A stretch of DNA of 12,509 nt from Parvibaculum sp. (GTDB lineage: Bacteria > Pseudomonadota > Alphaproteobacteria > Parvibaculales > Parvibaculaceae): NCBI GenBank assembly GCA_014359855.1, contig JACIYQ010000063.1:1-12509 (forward strand), in the 5' to 3' direction. The translations under genes and the position numbers were made by a program. Numbering within the stretch: the first letter of the stretch is position 1; each line of letters begins with the position of its first letter. Below, one piece after another: positions 1-6,506 of this stretch. The notes beneath the pieces were generated by a model that saw only the letters and a program-made list of their open reading frames with translations, was not told the origin of the DNA and did not search any database.

Positions 1-35
1 TAGCTCGTCTTCTGTCCCCGCATCCGCGCGCGCAT
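1..35 (-). CDS. possible 5' end of a gene running off the left edge
   Basis: Read on the minus strand, an ATG at 35-33 (or 41-39, same frame) opens a frame that stays open to the window edge, giving about a dozen residues beginning MRARMRGQKTS. A purine-rich AAGGGG lies about 8 nt upstream of the ATG at 35, a sensible Shine-Dalgarno distance. A promoter-like TTGACT/TAACAT pair lies further upstream at 80-107. The fragment is far too short to assign a family. The call rests on the coherence of promoter, leader, SD and start codon, not on protein similarity. Confidence 0.3.
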   Translation of the reverse strand, partial: MRARMRGQKTS

Positions 36-67
36 CGCCATCACCCCTTCGGCGTTCTCGCTTTGTC

Positions 68-113
68 TCGATAATTTACATGTTATCGATGTTAACATTT
101 AAGTCAACCTTAA
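68..113 (-). promoter_or_regulatory. promoter with operator-like repeats for the leftmost minus-strand gene
   Basis: In otherwise GC-rich DNA this stretch is AT-rich. On the minus strand there is a -35-like TTGACT (102-107), a 16-nt spacer and a -10-like TAACAT (80-85), which would start transcription near 73 and leave a leader of about 35-40 nt. A perfect inverted repeat TCGATAA-N8-TTATCGA (68-74 and 83-89) overlaps the -10. The palindrome ATGTTAACAT occupies 89-98 in the spacer. An exact TTAA-N7-TTAA (99-113), the form of an alphaproteobacterial CtrA box, overlaps the -35. The motifs are seen directly; the factor assignments are inference. Confidence 0.5.
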
Positions 114-203
114 TATGAGAACGCTCCGTGAACGGACGAAATCATTTTGCCTCAGAAACGAAAGAACGCGAAATGACGGACGGGCGAATTAATCAGCCGA
201 AAA

Positions 204-1352
204 TCAGGAGACGAAAACCTCGTGCATCCCGTCGATGCGCACGACCGTGTCGGTTATGAAACCGTTAAATCCCGTCTGCATCCCGATCGAGTAAGCGCCC
301 ATCAATCCGAACTCGATCCAGTCGCCCTCGCGGATATTTTCCGGAAGATCGAAGGGCAGCTTCAGCACGTCGAGGCTGTCGCATGTCGGGCCGAACAGGC
401 GGAACGGGCGCAGCGGTCCCTCCACCGGGCCGTCCCGGCGTAGCGCCCGCACCGGCGGATCGAGATCGCCGTCGCGAATTTCGGAAAGGCATCCATAGAT
501 GCCGTCGTTGATGTAGAGATCGTCGCCTTTGCGCAGATGCACCTGCGTCAGCACCGAGCATCCTTCGGCGACAAGCGCGCGCCCCGGCTCACCAAACAGA
601 GGAACGCCGATGCCGAGCTTCTCCTTCGCATCCGAAATCGCATTGAAATAACTCTGAAGCGGCGGCACGTCGCCCTTGTAGCTCGCTGGAAATCCGCCGC
701 CCACATCGAGATATTCGAGCGGCACGCCCGCCTCGCCGGCAACTTTCATCGCCATCTCCATCGCCACCCGGAAAGCTGCCGGATCGAGGCATTGGCTGCC
801 GACATGGAAGGCTATCGCCGTCCTGCAGCCAAGCGCATTCGCGCGCCTCAAAAGCGCCACGGCGACGTCCGGCGTTGCCCCGAATTTTGCCGACAGATCG
901 TAGACGGCCCTTCCCTTCGGCGTCGCAATCCTTACTTCGATGGTGATGTCGGTACCCGCGATCGACACGACCTTCTCCAGTTCGTCCGGGTGATCGACGA
1001 CATAATCCTTGATGCCGTAGACATCCGCCGCCGCTTCGAGAGCGCCCCGCCCCTTCACCGGATGGTTGAAGTAGCAATGCGCGTCGGGGAGCTGCTCCGT
1101 CACCTTCGCGATCTCGGAAATCGACGCCGTATCGAAATGCTGCACGCCGCCTTCCGTCAGCGCCCTCAGCACGAATGCATGCGGATTGCATTTCACGGCA
1201 TAGAGAACGGTGCCCGGAAAGCCGTCCACGAAGGTCTTCGCCCGCGCACGCAGCACATCGGGGAAGACGCAGAACACCGGATAGGAAGGATCGAGCCGCT
1301 GGATCACATCCAGGACCGAGGCAAAACGCAACTGGCGGGAGCTGTTCGTCAT
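204..1352 (-). CDS. type III PLP-dependent ornithine (basic amino acid) decarboxylase
   Basis: A cytosolic 382-residue fold-type III (alanine racemase-like) decarboxylase that most likely converts ornithine to putrescine, the entry step to polyamines. Some bacterial members also use lysine. The PLP lysine is K54 in YAVKCNP, HVGSQ is at 183-187, the glycine-rich DVGGGF at 216-221, and the phosphate-binding GEPGR at 254-258. The catalytic cysteine is C324 followed by D325 in GPTCDSLD, contributed across the dimer interface, and the conserved GAYS follows near 352. The length suits the bacterial short form. Its ATG overlaps the stop of the upstream dehydrogenase (ATGA), so the two are probably co-transcribed and translationally coupled. 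Substrate choice between ornithine, lysine and related diamino acids cannot be settled by eye. No convincing terminator follows it. Confidence 0.9.
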   Translation of the reverse strand: MTNSSRQLRFASVLDVIQRLDPSYPVFCVFPDVLRARAKTFVDGFPGTVLYAVKCNPHAFVLRALTEGGVQHFDTASISEIAKVTEQLPDAHCYFNHPVKGRGALEAAADVYGIKDYVVDHPDELEKVVSIAGTDITIEVRIATPKGRAVYDLSAKFGATPDVAVALLRRANALGCRTAIAFHVGSQCLDPAAFRVAMEMAMKVAGEAGVPLEYLDVGGGFPASYKGDVPPLQSYFNAISDAKEKLGIGVPLFGEPGRALVAEGCSVLTQVHLRKGDDLYINDGIYGCLSEIRDGDLDPPVRALRRDGPVEGPLRPFRLFGPTCDSLDVLKLPFDLPENIREGDWIEFGLMGAYSIGMQTGFNGFITDTVVRIDGMHEVFVS

Positions 1353-2218
1353 ACCTTGTTGAGCCGCGCAATCAGGCTCGACGTATCCCAGCGTTTGCCA
1401 CCCATCGCCTGCACCTCCGAATAAAACTGATCGACAAGCGCCGTCACCGGAAGATGCGCTCCGTTCTGCCGCGCCTCGTCGAGGCAGATCGAGAGATCCT
1501 TGCGCATCCAGTCCACCGCAAAGCCGAAATCGAACTTGCCCTCTATCATCGTCTTGTAACGGTTTTCCATCTGCCAGCTCTGCGCCGCCCCTTTCGAGAT
1601 CGTCTCGATCACGGCTTCGGCATCGAGTCCCGCCTGTTTCGCGAAATGAAGAGCTTCAGCGAGTCCCTCTACCAACCCCGCAATGCAGATCTGGTTCACC
1701 ATCTTTGTGAGCTGTCCCGCGCCCGAAGGTCCGATAAGCCGCGCCATCCGCGCATAGGCATCGATGACGGAGGCGGCTCTCTCGAAAGCCGCCGCCTCCC
1801 CGCCTGCCATGACCGTCAGCACGCCGTTCTCCGCGCCCGCCTGGCCGCCCGAGACCGGTGCGTCGATGAAGGCAAACCCGCTCGTCTCAGCGACCGCGAA
1901 AAGCTCGCGCGCAACGGCGGCCGATGCCGTGGTGTGATCGACGAAGACCGCGCCCTTCTCCATCCTGTGAAACGCGCCTTCCGCGCCCACCGTCACCTCG
2001 CGCAGGTCGTCGTCATTGCCGACACAGGCAAACACGAATTCGGCGCCGGCTGCCGCTTCCTTCGGCGTCTTTGCGAATGCGCCGCCATGGGCCGCCACCC
2101 AGTTTTCCGCTTTCGCCTGCGTGCGGTTGTAGACGGTAACCTCGTGCCCGGCCTTCCGGAGATGTCCCGCCATCGGATATCCCATCACGCCAAGCCCGAT
2201 AAATGCGACCCTGCTCAC
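1349..2218 (-). CDS. 3-hydroxyisobutyrate dehydrogenase-family NAD(P)-dependent oxidoreductase
   Basis: A 289-residue member of the beta-hydroxyacid dehydrogenase family (3-hydroxyisobutyrate, tartronate semialdehyde and succinic semialdehyde reductases). The N-terminal Rossmann motif GLGVMG lies at 8-13. NR at 31-32 ends the second strand, a position where Arg often favours NADP. The substrate motif DAPVSGG is at 119-125, the catalytic lysine is K172 in GAGQLTKMVNQ, and KDL is at 240-242. I chose the GTG at 2218 because an AGGAGG lies 6 nt upstream and the Rossmann strand (VSRVAFIG) starts directly after it. A longer frame reaching 2509 only adds low-complexity Arg-rich sequence. The stop overlaps the decarboxylase start. 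The exact substrate is unknown. With a polyamine enzyme in the operon, a semialdehyde reductase role is possible but is inference. Confidence 0.88.
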   Translation of the reverse strand: MSRVAFIGLGVMGYPMAGHLRKAGHEVTVYNRTQAKAENWVAAHGGAFAKTPKEAAAGAEFVFACVGNDDDLREVTVGAEGAFHRMEKGAVFVDHTTASAAVARELFAVAETSGFAFIDAPVSGGQAGAENGVLTVMAGGEAAAFERAASVIDAYARMARLIGPSGAGQLTKMVNQICIAGLVEGLAEALHFAKQAGLDAEAVIETISKGAAQSWQMENRYKTMIEGKFDFGFAVDWMRKDLSICLDEARQNGAHLPVTALVDQFYSEVQAMGGKRWDTSSLIARLNKV

Positions 2219-2254
2219 TTGCGGCCTCCTCGCCTCGTTTTGTATCGAGCGCCT

Positions 2255-2283
2255 ATCTAACAGGTCTCCCTCGCACAGCGCAA
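2255..2283 (-). promoter_or_regulatory. candidate promoter of the dehydrogenase-decarboxylase operon
   Basis: On the minus strand TTGCGC (2278-2283) and TTAGAT (2255-2260) are separated by 17 nt, about 35 nt upstream of the ribosome binding site of the dehydrogenase. The -10 is a poor match. The -35 partly overlaps the T-tract of the preceding terminator. A promoter is expected here because the terminator separates this operon from the ORF upstream. Confidence 0.35.
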
Positions 2284-2311
2284 AAAGGCCCCCGCGCGAT
2301 GCGCGGGAGCC
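2282..2311 (-). terminator. rho-independent terminator, minus strand
   Basis: The arms at 2287-2297 and 2301-2311 form an 11-bp GC-rich stem with a single G:U pair around a 3-nt loop. Read on the minus strand, five T residues (2286-2282) follow immediately. It begins 20 nt after the stop of the 68-codon ORF, so transcription once ended, or still ends, after that ORF. Confidence 0.85.
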
Positions 2312-2331
2312 TCCCTCTCGTTCCGGTAAAT

Positions 2332-2538
2332 CTACTGGATCCGGCCTTCTCCCGCGATGTGTCCCGTCCGGCAAAGCTGCGACGACCGGAAGGTGCAGGG
2401 CGCGTAGTAAAGCCGCACGATGTCGCCCTCGCGGGTCATGTCGTAACAGTCCTTGGCACCATACTGGATAACCTTGGAGCTGTGGCACCAGCGATTGCCT
2501 TCGATCCACCAGGTTCCATCGCCGACCCCGATTCCCAT
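2332..2538 (-). pseudogene. small Cys/Trp-rich ORF, probable C-terminal remnant
   Basis: A 68-codon frame with the features of a real protein: GTWWIEGNRWC, CYDM, a GDIVRLYY segment, four cysteines and few low-complexity runs. It resembles the C-terminal half of small secreted lipocalin-like alphaproteobacterial proteins with a G-x-W...G-N-x-x-C pattern, but I cannot name the family. The frame stays open and protein-like (GGGGPGQTES) for about 20 codons upstream of the ATG at 2538, then meets TAA at 2596-2598 with no other start codon between. The GGAGGAGG there lies about 19 nt from the ATG, too far for a normal ribosome binding site. No signal peptide is present. A terminator follows directly. 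A decayed 5'-truncated gene fits best; a functional short protein is the alternative. Confidence 0.5.
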
Positions 2539-2757
2539 GCTTTCCGTTTGCCCGGGGCCTCCTCCCCCGATATTAACGAGTGACCACCGGCGGATTTTTT
2601 AGTAATCCATCTTTACGAAATCATCGCTGCGCCCGAACGTCAGGTTCTTCGACGAAATTCCAGTTATGTTTCTTCGTCATAGTCCAAATTGCGCGGCGGT
2701 GATGTCTTGATGCTGTCACTTTGCGTGTGCTTTCGTGACGCAACGGGACCGAGGGGC
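2539..2757. other. intergenic region upstream of the MarR gene
   Basis: About 220 bp separating the 68-codon ORF (minus) from the MarR gene (plus). It is richer in A/T than the genes around it. It holds the decayed-looking upstream extension of the minus-strand ORF (to 2595) and two TTCTTCG heptamers 25 bp apart (2645-2651 and 2670-2676). I see no convincing -35/-10 pair, although a MarR promoter and an autoregulatory operator should lie here. Confidence 0.4.
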
Positions 2758-3264
2758 ATGACAGGAAAAAATAGCGCCGCTGAAGCGGAATCGCCGGAAC
2801 CGGTGGCAACCGATCCCTTCGCACCGGAGCACTTCCTTCGCGCGATCACGGAAGTCGGCACCATGCTGGCAACCATCTATGATCGCCGCACCGGCCTCAC
2901 CCGCAATCAGACGCGCATTGTCTTCGAACTTCTCGAACGCGACGGCCAGACGCAGACGGAGCTCGCGAACGCGCTCGCGATCCACAAGGTTTCCGCCGGC
3001 ATCTATGTTGGTGAACTGGAGGAATTGGGTCTCGTAGAGCGCCGGACTCATCCGACGGATGGCCGCGCGAAATGCATCTGCCTGACGCCGCTCCTCCACG
3101 CCAACAAGCATATCGGCCAGCATCACTACGAACGGCTCCACGCCGCCGCGATCGACGGCATCGCGCGTGAGGACTACCTCGCCATGCTGAAAAGCCTGGA
3201 ACGGATGCGCGACAATCTGCTTGAGCTCGACGCGGCGGAAAAGAAGCAGGCCTCGAGCCTCTAA
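2758..3264 (+). CDS. MarR-family transcriptional regulator
   Basis: A 168-residue winged helix-turn-helix protein expected to bind DNA as a dimer. The helix-turn-helix region is about residues 49-90 (LTRNQTRIVFELL through TELANALAIHKVSAGIYVGELEELG). The wing RRTHPTDGRAKCICLTP (95-111) has the conserved Asp/Arg pattern and terminal LT of MarR proteins, and the C-terminal helices from about 115 would form the dimer interface. I prefer the ATG at 2758, preceded by GAGGGG. The frame is open back to 2689, but that extension reads as non-coding. It is convergent with the flavin reductase, with only 16 bp between the stops. Its target and ligand are unknown; autoregulation is the family norm. Confidence 0.85.
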   Translation: MTGKNSAAEAESPEPVATDPFAPEHFLRAITEVGTMLATIYDRRTGLTRNQTRIVFELLERDGQTQTELANALAIHKVSAGIYVGELEELGLVERRTHPTDGRAKCICLTPLLHANKHIGQHHYERLHAAAIDGIAREDYLAMLKSLERMRDNLLELDAAEKKQASSL

Positions 3265-3280
3265 TCCACCCTTTCGGACG

Positions 3281-3796
3281 CTAGACGGCCGGCGGCAGGA
3301 AGCTGTAGCCGCCGCGGTGATAGAGCAGCGGACGCCCTTCCTCCACATAGTCGAACTTCAGCACCCGCCCGATCATGATGATGTGATCGCCCGCATCGTG
3401 CCGCGCCTCGACCTCGCACTCGAAATGCGCAAGCGCCTCCTTCAGCGCCGGCGTGCCGCTTGCTCCCTCGATGAGATCCACGCCTTCGAGACTGTGCGCG
3501 CCCTTCCTCGCGAGTCGCGACGACACGTCCTCATGTTCTTCCCGGAGCACATTGACCGTGAAATGCGTCGCCTTCTCGAACAGGGACAGCGTGTCCGACT
3601 TCTTGTCGAGACACCAGAGCACGAGCGGCGGATCGAGCGAGACGGAGGAAAACGAGTTGACCGTAATGCCGATCGGCTCGTCATCGTCCGGCCGGGCCGT
3701 CACGACGGCGACGCCCGTCGTGAAGCAGCCAAGCGCATTGCGGAACCTGCGCACGTCGTCGGCGCTGCCTTCCGTCACGATCTTCTGGGCCGCCAT
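3281..3796 (-). CDS. flavin reductase (FMN-binding split-barrel, HpaC/RutF-like)
   Basis: A 171-residue flavin reductase-domain protein of the type that reduces FMN or FAD with NAD(P)H and hands reduced flavin to a separate monooxygenase. Diagnostic segments are RFRNALGCFTTGVAVVTA (17-34), the flavin-binding GITVNSFSSVSLDPPLVLWC (43-62), FTVNVL (79-84) and the GDHII motif (136-140) that precedes the last barrel strands. The ATG at 3796 matches the usual N-terminal length and has GGGAG 11 nt upstream. A GTG at 3832 would add 12 residues. No oxygenase partner is in this window, so the substrate cannot be inferred. It converges on the MarR gene and is divergent from motA. Confidence 0.87.
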   Translation of the reverse strand: MAAQKIVTEGSADDVRRFRNALGCFTTGVAVVTARPDDDEPIGITVNSFSSVSLDPPLVLWCLDKKSDTLSLFEKATHFTVNVLREEHEDVSSRLARKGAHSLEGVDLIEGASGTPALKEALAHFECEVEARHDAGDHIIMIGRVLKFDYVEEGRPLLYHRGGYSFLPPAV

Positions 3797-3832
3797 CTGA
3801 TGCTCAACTCCCTTGCCCGTCCCCGGAGGCAC

Positions 3833-4050
3833 GCTCCGAAGTCAACGGTTTCTTAATCTGCCGGAACCCGGTTTAAGCCAGCCTGCCCGCGCCGTGCAAC
3901 ACCAGCCCACGCAAAACGGCAGATATTCGCGCAAAACGTCTTGGTTAAACCGGCTGTTAAGACGCTCACCGTGAGAATACGGGCCAGAGAAGGGGCGGGC
4001 TCGCTGATAATCGGCAGCCGCAAGTAATCTGCAGGAAAGTGCGTGGGCAA
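3833..4050. promoter_or_regulatory. divergent flavin reductase / motA intergenic region with repeats
   Basis: This 218-bp gap must hold promoters for both directions. It contains an exact direct repeat CGCAAAACG at 3910-3918 and 3930-3938 (20-bp period). A dyad CGTCTT...AAGACG (3937-3964) encloses two TTAA tetramers (3945-3948 and 3957-3960) spaced by 8 nt, one longer than a canonical CtrA box. A short palindrome CTCACCGTGAG lies at 3965-3975. A 9-mer CCGGTTTAA (3868-3876) recurs inverted at 3945-3953. No strong sigma-70 or sigma-54 promoter could be recognised by eye. Confidence 0.45.
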
Positions 4051-4914
4051 ATGCGGCTGATCGTAGGCATTCTCGTGGTTATCCTGAGCGTCTTCGGCGG
4101 TTATGCCGCGATGGGCGCTCACCTTGAGGTTCTTTGGCAGCCTTTCGAGGGCGTCATCATCCTCGGCGCCGCGCTCGGCGCCTTCGTCATCGGCAATCCG
4201 CCGGCCGTCCTCAAAAGCGTCGGCAGCCTTTTCGGCACGCTGTTCCGCGGCGCGCGCTACGACAAGGCGGCCTATCTCGAATTGCTCGGTCTCCAATACA
4301 CTCTCTTCAAACTCGCCAAGAGCAAGGGCAACCTCGCCCTCGAAGCGCATGTCGAGAACCCGGCCGAGAGCACCATCTTCCAGCAGTTTCCGAAATTCTC
4401 CGCCGATCATCATGCCGTCGAGTTCATGTGCGACTACCTGCGCATGATCACGCTCGGCACCGAAAATGCCCATGAGCTCGAAGCCCTGATGGACGAGGAA
4501 CTCGAAACCCATCATCAGGAGCGCGAACGCATCGTCAGCGCCATGCAGGCGCTCGCCGACGGCACGCCCGCCCTCGGCATCGTCGCCGCCGTGCTCGGCG
4601 TCATCAAGACCATGGGCTCCATCGACCAGCCGCCGGAAATTCTCGGCCACCTCATCGGCGGCGCCCTTGTCGGCACCTTCCTCGGCGTCTTCGTCGCCTA
4701 TGGTTTCTTCTCGCCGATGGCCCAGTCGCTCCGCAACATCTACGAAACGGAATCCAAATACTTCCTGTCGATGAAGGCCGGCCTCCTCGCCCACATGTCG
4801 GGCTACGCGCCGGCCGTCTCCATCGAGTTCGCCCGCAAGGCGCTGATGTCGGAAGTCCGCCCCTCCTTCATCGAAGTGGAACAGTCGACCGCCTCCCTGC
4901 AGCCCGCCGGCTGA
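4051..4914 (+). CDS. motA: flagellar motor stator protein MotA
   Basis: A 287-residue inner-membrane protein that forms, with MotB, the proton-driven stator of the flagellar motor. TM1 is about 2-21, TM2 about 30-50, and TM3 and TM4 about 170-190 and 200-222, with a large cytoplasmic loop between TM2 and TM3. Counting from the ATG at 4051 places the conserved prolines exactly at P173 (GTPALG) and P222 (FFSPMAQS) and the torque-helix glutamate at E98, as in E. coli numbering. This supports that start over the GTG at 4039. The residue at position 90 is Lys where E. coli has Arg, a charge-conserving change. motB follows 31 bp downstream, as in the standard motAB pair. No other flagellar genes are in view. 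Confidence 0.96.
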   Translation: MRLIVGILVVILSVFGGYAAMGAHLEVLWQPFEGVIILGAALGAFVIGNPPAVLKSVGSLFGTLFRGARYDKAAYLELLGLQYTLFKLAKSKGNLALEAHVENPAESTIFQQFPKFSADHHAVEFMCDYLRMITLGTENAHELEALMDEELETHHQERERIVSAMQALADGTPALGIVAAVLGVIKTMGSIDQPPEILGHLIGGALVGTFLGVFVAYGFFSPMAQSLRNIYETESKYFLSMKAGLLAHMSGYAPAVSIEFARKALMSEVRPSFIEVEQSTASLQPAG

Positions 4915-4945
4915 CCCCGCGAACCGAGAAAGCAGATAGCCTCCC

Positions 4946-5842
4946 ATGGCGTCGAACGAACAACCCATCATCATCAAGAAGATCAAGAAGGCCGCTCATG
5001 CCCATCATGGCGGCGCATGGAAGATCGCCTATGCCGACTTCGTGACCGCCATGATGGCCTTCTTCCTGCTGATGTGGCTCATCAGCATGACGACGCCGGA
5101 GCAGAAGCAGGGCCTCGCCGACTATTTCGCCCCCGCGAATGTCAGCCGCTCGACCAGCGGTGCCGGCGGCATCATGGGCGGCACCGCCTTCGATGAAGAA
5201 GGCGCGCGCATGCCGGGCACCAAGCCGCAGGTCGTCATGACAATCTCGACGCCCGCCCAGCCGCGAAGCCCCGAGGTCGAAGAGCAGGAAGCCAAGCGCG
5301 CCGCCGAGATGAACGAGCTGATGCACCAGAAGTCGGCTCGCGACGAGAGCAATTTCCAGAACGCCGCGGAAAGCATCCGCCAGTCCATGCGCGAGAACCC
5401 GGCGCTTGCCGAGCTTTCGCGCAACATCATCGTCGACGAAACGCCGGAAGGGCTGCGCATCCAGATCGTCGATCAGGACGGCCGCTCCATGTTCCCCTCC
5501 GGCAATGCCGAACCTTACGAGCGCACCCGCCAGCTTCTTGACGAAGTGGCGAGGATTCTCGTTCGCCTGCCCAACCGCGTCAGCATTTCGGGCCATACCG
5601 ATGCAAACCCGCTGGCGGGCCGTCCTGGCTACTCCAATTGGGAACTCACATCCGATCGCGCTAACGCCGTACGGCGCATTCTGGAAAAGGGTGGCCTTTC
5701 CAACGACCGCATCTATCAGGTCGTCGGCAAGGCGGATTCCGAACCTCTCTTCCCCGAAGACCCCTATATGGCCGCGAACCGCCGCCTTTCCGTGGTCCTC
5801 CTGCGCGAAGCCCCCGTCACCCCGCCCGGCTTCAGCCCCTGA
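4946..5842 (+). CDS. motB: flagellar motor stator protein MotB
   Basis: A 298-residue partner of MotA that anchors the stator to peptidoglycan and carries the proton-accepting aspartate. The cytoplasmic N-terminus is Lys/His-rich. The single TM (about 27-48) begins with AYADF, placing the essential Asp at D31, equivalent to E. coli D32. A long periplasmic linker with an acidic/basic helical stretch (about 105-150) leads to the OmpA-like peptidoglycan-binding domain (about 160-288). That domain shows SGHTDANP (215-222), NWELTSDRA (231-239), GKADSEP and the terminal NRRLSVVLL. It starts at ATG 4946 with a modest GAGAAAG upstream, and co-transcription with motA is likely. A Pro-rich C-terminal tail ends the protein. 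Confidence 0.96.
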   Translation: MASNEQPIIIKKIKKAAHAHHGGAWKIAYADFVTAMMAFFLLMWLISMTTPEQKQGLADYFAPANVSRSTSGAGGIMGGTAFDEEGARMPGTKPQVVMTISTPAQPRSPEVEEQEAKRAAEMNELMHQKSARDESNFQNAAESIRQSMRENPALAELSRNIIVDETPEGLRIQIVDQDGRSMFPSGNAEPYERTRQLLDEVARILVRLPNRVSISGHTDANPLAGRPGYSNWELTSDRANAVRRILEKGGLSNDRIYQVVGKADSEPLFPEDPYMAANRRLSVVLLREAPVTPPGFSP

Positions 5843-5871
5843 TTTCTTTCCGGCGCCGCCTCGCGCTTTCC

Positions 5872-5900
5872 TTGCTTTCCCTTTTTCCTGCCCTTATGTG
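5872..5900 (+). promoter_or_regulatory. weak candidate promoter for the RDD gene
   Basis: TTGCTT (5872-5877) and TATGTG (5895-5900) are spaced by 17 nt, just upstream of the RDD gene. The -10 lacks the conserved final T, so read-through from motAB is an equal alternative. Confidence 0.25.
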
Positions 5901-5932
5901 AATAGGGCCGTTTTCGGGACGACAGGGAAAAG

Positions 5933-6415
5933 ATGAGCGAAAGCAATAATATAGCGCAAACGGGTCTTTCCGCTTCGGAAAGCTACGCCTGGCCCGCCGG
6001 GGCATTCGAGGGCGTCATCCTCGCCCGCAGCCTCGCCTTCCTGGCCGATCTGCTGGTGGTCTGCATCCTGATCGTATTGACGACGGCCCTTTTCGCCGTG
6101 CTTGGAACCCTGACCCTGGGCCTTCTCTGGCCGGGCGCCGCCCTTTCCCCGCTTGTCGCGCTCGCCTATTTCACCTTCACACTCGGCGGCCCTCATTCGG
6201 CCACGCCCGGCATGCGCTGGCAGGGCATAGAACTCCGCGCCTGGAACGGGCGCCGCCCCGGCTACCTGCAAGCCGCCCTCCAGACCCTTCTCTTCTATGT
6301 CACGGTAGCCGTCGGCACGGTTCTCGTCCTCGTCGTTCCCTTCTTCAACCGGCGCCGCCGCTGTCTCCACGACTATCTTTGCGGTACTGTCTTCGTCCGC
6401 AGCAGTTCAGTCTGA
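5933..6415 (+). CDS. RDD family membrane protein
   Basis: A 160-residue integral membrane protein of the RDD family, whose members have mostly unknown roles; some are proposed transport-related proteins. The first RDD arginine and aspartate appear in RSLAFLADLL (32-41) at the start of TM1 (about 35-59). TM2 is about 65-86, the loop TPGMRWQGIELR (91-102) is characteristic, TM3 is about 116-137, and the C-terminal NRRRRCLHDYLCGTVFV (139-155) is the family end motif with its HD pair. The ribosome binding site AGGGAAAAG lies directly before the ATG. Position behind motB may be simple proximity; nothing in the protein points to motility. Confidence 0.87.
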   Translation: MSESNNIAQTGLSASESYAWPAGAFEGVILARSLAFLADLLVVCILIVLTTALFAVLGTLTLGLLWPGAALSPLVALAYFTFTLGGPHSATPGMRWQGIELRAWNGRRPGYLQAALQTLLFYVTVAVGTVLVLVVPFFNRRRRCLHDYLCGTVFVRSSSV

Positions 6416-6506
6416 ACCGGGGCCCTTTCGCTAGACGCCTGCAGTTTCACTTCTCAAGCATGACGGCCATGACTGGCATCGTGGTGCTCATTAAAAAGAC
6501 GCGCGT

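Noticed and set aside
2219..2509. N-terminal extension of the dehydrogenase frame to an ATG at 2509
   Set aside because: The extension is Arg/Pro-rich, crosses the terminator at 2282-2311 and the 68-codon ORF, and the GTG at 2218 has an ideal AGGAGG.
2581..2610. Terminator at the T-run around 2595-2600
   Set aside because: The sequence before the T-run does not form a stable stem, and no plus-strand gene ends there.
3945..3960. CtrA binding site upstream of motA
   Set aside because: The two TTAA tetramers are separated by 8 nt, not the canonical 7, so I list only the repeats.
3853..4986. Long minus-strand frame (377 codons) opposite motA
   Set aside because: It is rich in Gly/Ala/Glu/Asp repeats without a domain and mirrors motA codon bias; motA is certain from P173, P222 and E98.
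5891..5907. Hairpin CCCTTAT/ATAGGG after motB
   Set aside because: The stem is short with a bulge and lacks a T-run, so it is not convincing as a terminator.
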